Shown here one piece after another: positions 5,656 through 7,508 of a stretch of DNA of 7,508 bases. A model generated the notes under the pieces. The model saw only the letters and a list, made by a program, of their open reading frames with translations. It did not search any database and had not been told where the DNA came from. Location of the stretch: positions 1-7,508 of the forward strand of contig JANQHU010000165.1 in the NCBI GenBank assembly GCA_028282485.1, in the 5' to 3' direction. The position numbers and the translations under genes were made by a program. Within the stretch, counting starts at the first letter, position 1. The number at the start of each line of letters is the position of its first letter. This DNA comes from Bacillota bacterium (GTDB lineage Bacteria; Bacillota; UBA4882; UBA8346).

Positions 5656-7140
5656 GAAAAAGAAGTAAAGCATCAACCCGTAGCAGCCAATGAGCAGTTT
5701 GAACAACGCTTAGCTAAAATGAATTCTTTAATTGAAAAAGGGGAAAATCCTTACGGGGAGAGATTTGATCGCACGCACCGGATTTTGGAGATTACCGAAA
5801 GATTTGAGGAGCTAGAAAACAATCGGGTGAAAATTGCCGGTCGCTTGATATCAAAGCGGGATCAGGGTAAGGCTTGCTTTGGTAATATTGTCGATCAAAC
5901 TGGTAATGTCCAGATTTATGGTAAAATAGATGTTTTAGGAAACGAAAGTTTTGAAAGATTAGTATCCTCCGACTTAGGAGATTTTGTAGGGATTACCGGA
6001 TTAGTCTTTAGAACCAAGCGGGGACAAATAACGGTTCAGATTGAGGAGTTTCAACTGTTAACGAAGGCCTTGCGGCCGTTACCGGAGAAATGGCATGGTT
6101 TAAAAGATACGGATATTCGTTACCGTCAACGTTATTTAGACTTAATTGCCAATCCTGAAGTTAAAGAGACCTTTTTAAAACGGTCCAAAGTAATTAGTAC
6201 CATTCGTCAGATTTTGGATGAACAAGATTTTTTGGAAGTCGAAACCCCAGTGTTGAGCGGAGTGGCTGGCGGCGGACACGCCCGGCCTTTTAATACTCAT
6301 CATAATACCTTAGATCTGGATTTGACCCTGCGCATTGCTTTGGAGCTCTACCATAAACGTTTAATTGTCGGTGGTTTTGACCGGATCTATGAGATTGGGC
6401 GTTGTTTCCGGAATGAAGGGATTTCCACCCGGCACAATCCGGAGTTTACCATGATCGAAATGTACCAATCTTATGCTGACTATGAAATCATGATGGAATT
6501 AGCCGAAAAGCTAGTCGCAGCAGCAGCTAGGGCCGTCTGTCAAACTACCCAAATTACTTATCAAGGAGTAGCCATTGATTTGGAACCACCCTACCAGCGT
6601 CTTTCAATCACCGAGGCTATTAAGAATTACACCGGAATCGACTGGTTAACCATTGATTCCGATGCAGCCGCAGTAGCTGTCGGCAAGAGTTTGGGATTAA
6701 AAATTGATGATCAGGCCACCAAAGGAATGGTGTTAGACGAGATTTGTTCTGAATTTGTGGAACCGAAATTAATACAACCTACTTTTTTAATTGATTATCC
6801 GGTGGAGATCTCTCCCTTGGCTAAGAAAAAATCGGATAATCCAGAATTAACCGACCGCTTTGAACTATTTATCTACGGCCGGGAGCTGGCCAATGCTTTT
6901 TCGGAGTTGAATGACCCCGTGGACCAACGCAAAAGATTTTTAGAACAAGCCTTAGAAAAGGCTAAAGGAAACGAAGATGCCATGGTTTGGGATGAAGACT
7001 TTTTGATTGCCCTCGAACACGGTATGCCGCCCACCGGGGGCATGGGCATGGGCATTGATCGTTTAGTAATGCTCTTAACCGATGCTGCTTCCATTCGGGA
7101 TGTGATTTTATTCCCGCTGATGCGGCCGACTAGTTTTTAA
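5653..7140 (+). CDS. lysS: Lysyl-tRNA synthetase, class II
   Basis: 495 residues, the usual length (about 500). It activates lysine with ATP and charges tRNA-Lys in the cytoplasm. The N-terminal OB-fold anticodon-binding domain spans about residues 58-140 (VKIAGRLISKRDQGKACFG). The class II catalytic core follows: motif 1 around FLEVETPVLSGVAGGGHARPF (first residues near 194), motif 2 FRNEGISTRHNPEFTMIEMY (252-271), and motif 3 GMGMGIDRLVMLL (465-477). The C-terminus ends in ILFPLMRPTSF, as expected for an intact enzyme. Catalytic stretches appear complete. The start is GTG 5653, with an AAGGAG site. It lies 105 nt after greA, across a modest terminator, and no separate promoter stands out, so at least part of its transcription may come from the greA promoter. 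A small gene follows at 38 nt with no terminator between. Confidence 0.98.
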   Translation: MEKEVKHQPVAANEQFEQRLAKMNSLIEKGENPYGERFDRTHRILEITERFEELENNRVKIAGRLISKRDQGKACFGNIVDQTGNVQIYGKIDVLGNESFERLVSSDLGDFVGITGLVFRTKRGQITVQIEEFQLLTKALRPLPEKWHGLKDTDIRYRQRYLDLIANPEVKETFLKRSKVISTIRQILDEQDFLEVETPVLSGVAGGGHARPFNTHHNTLDLDLTLRIALELYHKRLIVGGFDRIYEIGRCFRNEGISTRHNPEFTMIEMYQSYADYEIMMELAEKLVAAAARAVCQTTQITYQGVAIDLEPPYQRLSITEAIKNYTGIDWLTIDSDAAAVAVGKSLGLKIDDQATKGMVLDEICSEFVEPKLIQPTFLIDYPVEISPLAKKKSDNPELTDRFELFIYGRELANAFSELNDPVDQRKRFLEQALEKAKGNEDAMVWDEDFLIALEHGMPPTGGMGMGIDRLVMLLTDAASIRDVILFPLMRPTSF

Positions 7141-7178
7141 AAGTCTTTTTATCAAAGAGAATTAAAGGGGGTAATTAG

Positions 7179-7436
7179 TTGTATAATTTTAAGTTGGAGG
7201 AACTACCTGATGATTTGCAAAGATTAATTTTAGGAGAAGATCCTGAAGATATAAGTATTATTGATTCTAAAGGGAGTCAAGTGGCAGTAATTATCCCCAA
7301 ATATCTTTATGAATTTTTGGAACAAAAAATGGAAGAATCCGAAGAAGAATGGGCTCAGCAAGCAATTGAAAAATTTCATAAAAGTGATGAATATAAAGAA
7401 TTTAAATATAGGCTCAACACCAAAATGTGTGCTTGA
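7179..7436 (+). CDS. Small acidic protein of unknown function
   Basis: 85 residues from TTG 7179. AAAGGGGG (7164-7171) lies 7 nt upstream, and an in-frame TAG at 7176-7178 blocks extension. It follows lysS by 38 nt without a terminator, so it may be cotranscribed. The N-terminal half reads ELPDDLQRLILGEDPEDISI, then SKGSQVAVIIPKYLYEFLEQ. The latter has the feel of the GKPVAVLVSPEEYExL segment in Phd/YefM-type antitoxins, and the remainder (KMEESEEEWAQQAIEKFHKS) is a charged amphipathic helix. That makes an antitoxin-like protein conceivable, but the N-terminal DNA-binding part of Phd is not evident and no toxin is visible in the window. It may also be a stand-alone lineage-specific protein. 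There is no signal peptide or membrane segment. The strong ribosome binding site and good codon structure support a real gene; the function is unknown. Confidence 0.65.
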   Translation: MYNFKLEELPDDLQRLILGEDPEDISIIDSKGSQVAVIIPKYLYEFLEQKMEESEEEWAQQAIEKFHKSDEYKEFKYRLNTKMCA

Positions 7437-7508
7437 CAAAAAAATTTATTAAAAAAGTAGGAAATGCATCTGAAATCCCCGTATTCTGTTAATTGCACAA
7501 AAAACAGA

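Noticed and set aside
7433..7438. TTGACA overlapping the stop of the last gene as a promoter for a downstream gene
   Set aside because: No acceptable -10 lies 16-19 nt further on; the downstream sequence there is AAGTAGG-like.
7464..7508. ATG 7464 with an open frame to the window end
   Set aside because: Only 15 codons are visible, and the nearby AGTAGG is too close to the ATG to be a good ribosome binding site; it cannot be judged without more sequence.
7485..7508. TCTGTT...AACAGA inverted repeat at the window edge
   Set aside because: A 6-bp stem with a 12-nt AT-rich loop is weak and cut by the edge; it is within chance.

Overview
The window reads as an ordinary chromosomal stretch of a low-GC, flagellated Gram-positive bacterium (Bacillota, clostridial or Halanaerobiales-like). 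This rests on AT-rich intergenic DNA, strong AGGAGG-type ribosome binding sites, frequent TTG and GTG starts, a consensus sigma-A promoter, a greA-lysS gene pair, and a long flagellin whose C-terminal half looks like those I associate with halophilic or anaerobic Clostridia. The taxonomic placement is inference. All genes supported here are on the + strand.

Layout. Bases 2-1324 hold the 3' part of a flagellin gene whose beginning lies before the window. It is closed by a perfect 16-bp intrinsic terminator at 1362-1409. Next comes a TTG-started 306-codon gene (1506-2426) for a divergent Rossmann-type protein related to the acyl-ACP reductase / predicted amino acid dehydrogenase family. A two-gene operon follows: a DUF485 (YjcH-like) small membrane protein (2535-2825) overlaps by ATGA a sodium/acetate-type symporter of the ActP family (2822-4771). 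The symporter carries a large extra hydrophilic segment. Two hairpins (4777-4797 and 4819-4856) close this operon.

A perfect TTGACA-N17-TATAAT promoter (4912-4940) then drives greA (5062-5547). greA ends in an intrinsic terminator that begins on its own stop codon. A second small hairpin and a strong ribosome binding site precede lysS (5653-7140), which starts with GTG directly after an in-frame ATG-TAA. A small acidic gene of unknown function (7179-7436) follows lysS at 38 nt with no terminator between. The last 72 nt hold nothing I can call firmly.

The genes form separate functional units: motility; an orphan redox-like protein; carboxylate uptake; and transcription fidelity plus tRNA charging. 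I see no mobile elements, CRISPR, RNA genes or defence cassette, and no strong evidence for a new multi-gene system. The points most worth a second look are the roughly 140-residue predicted extracellular insertion in the symporter, the Rossmann-like protein with an altered nucleotide-binding loop, and the unidentified small gene after lysS.
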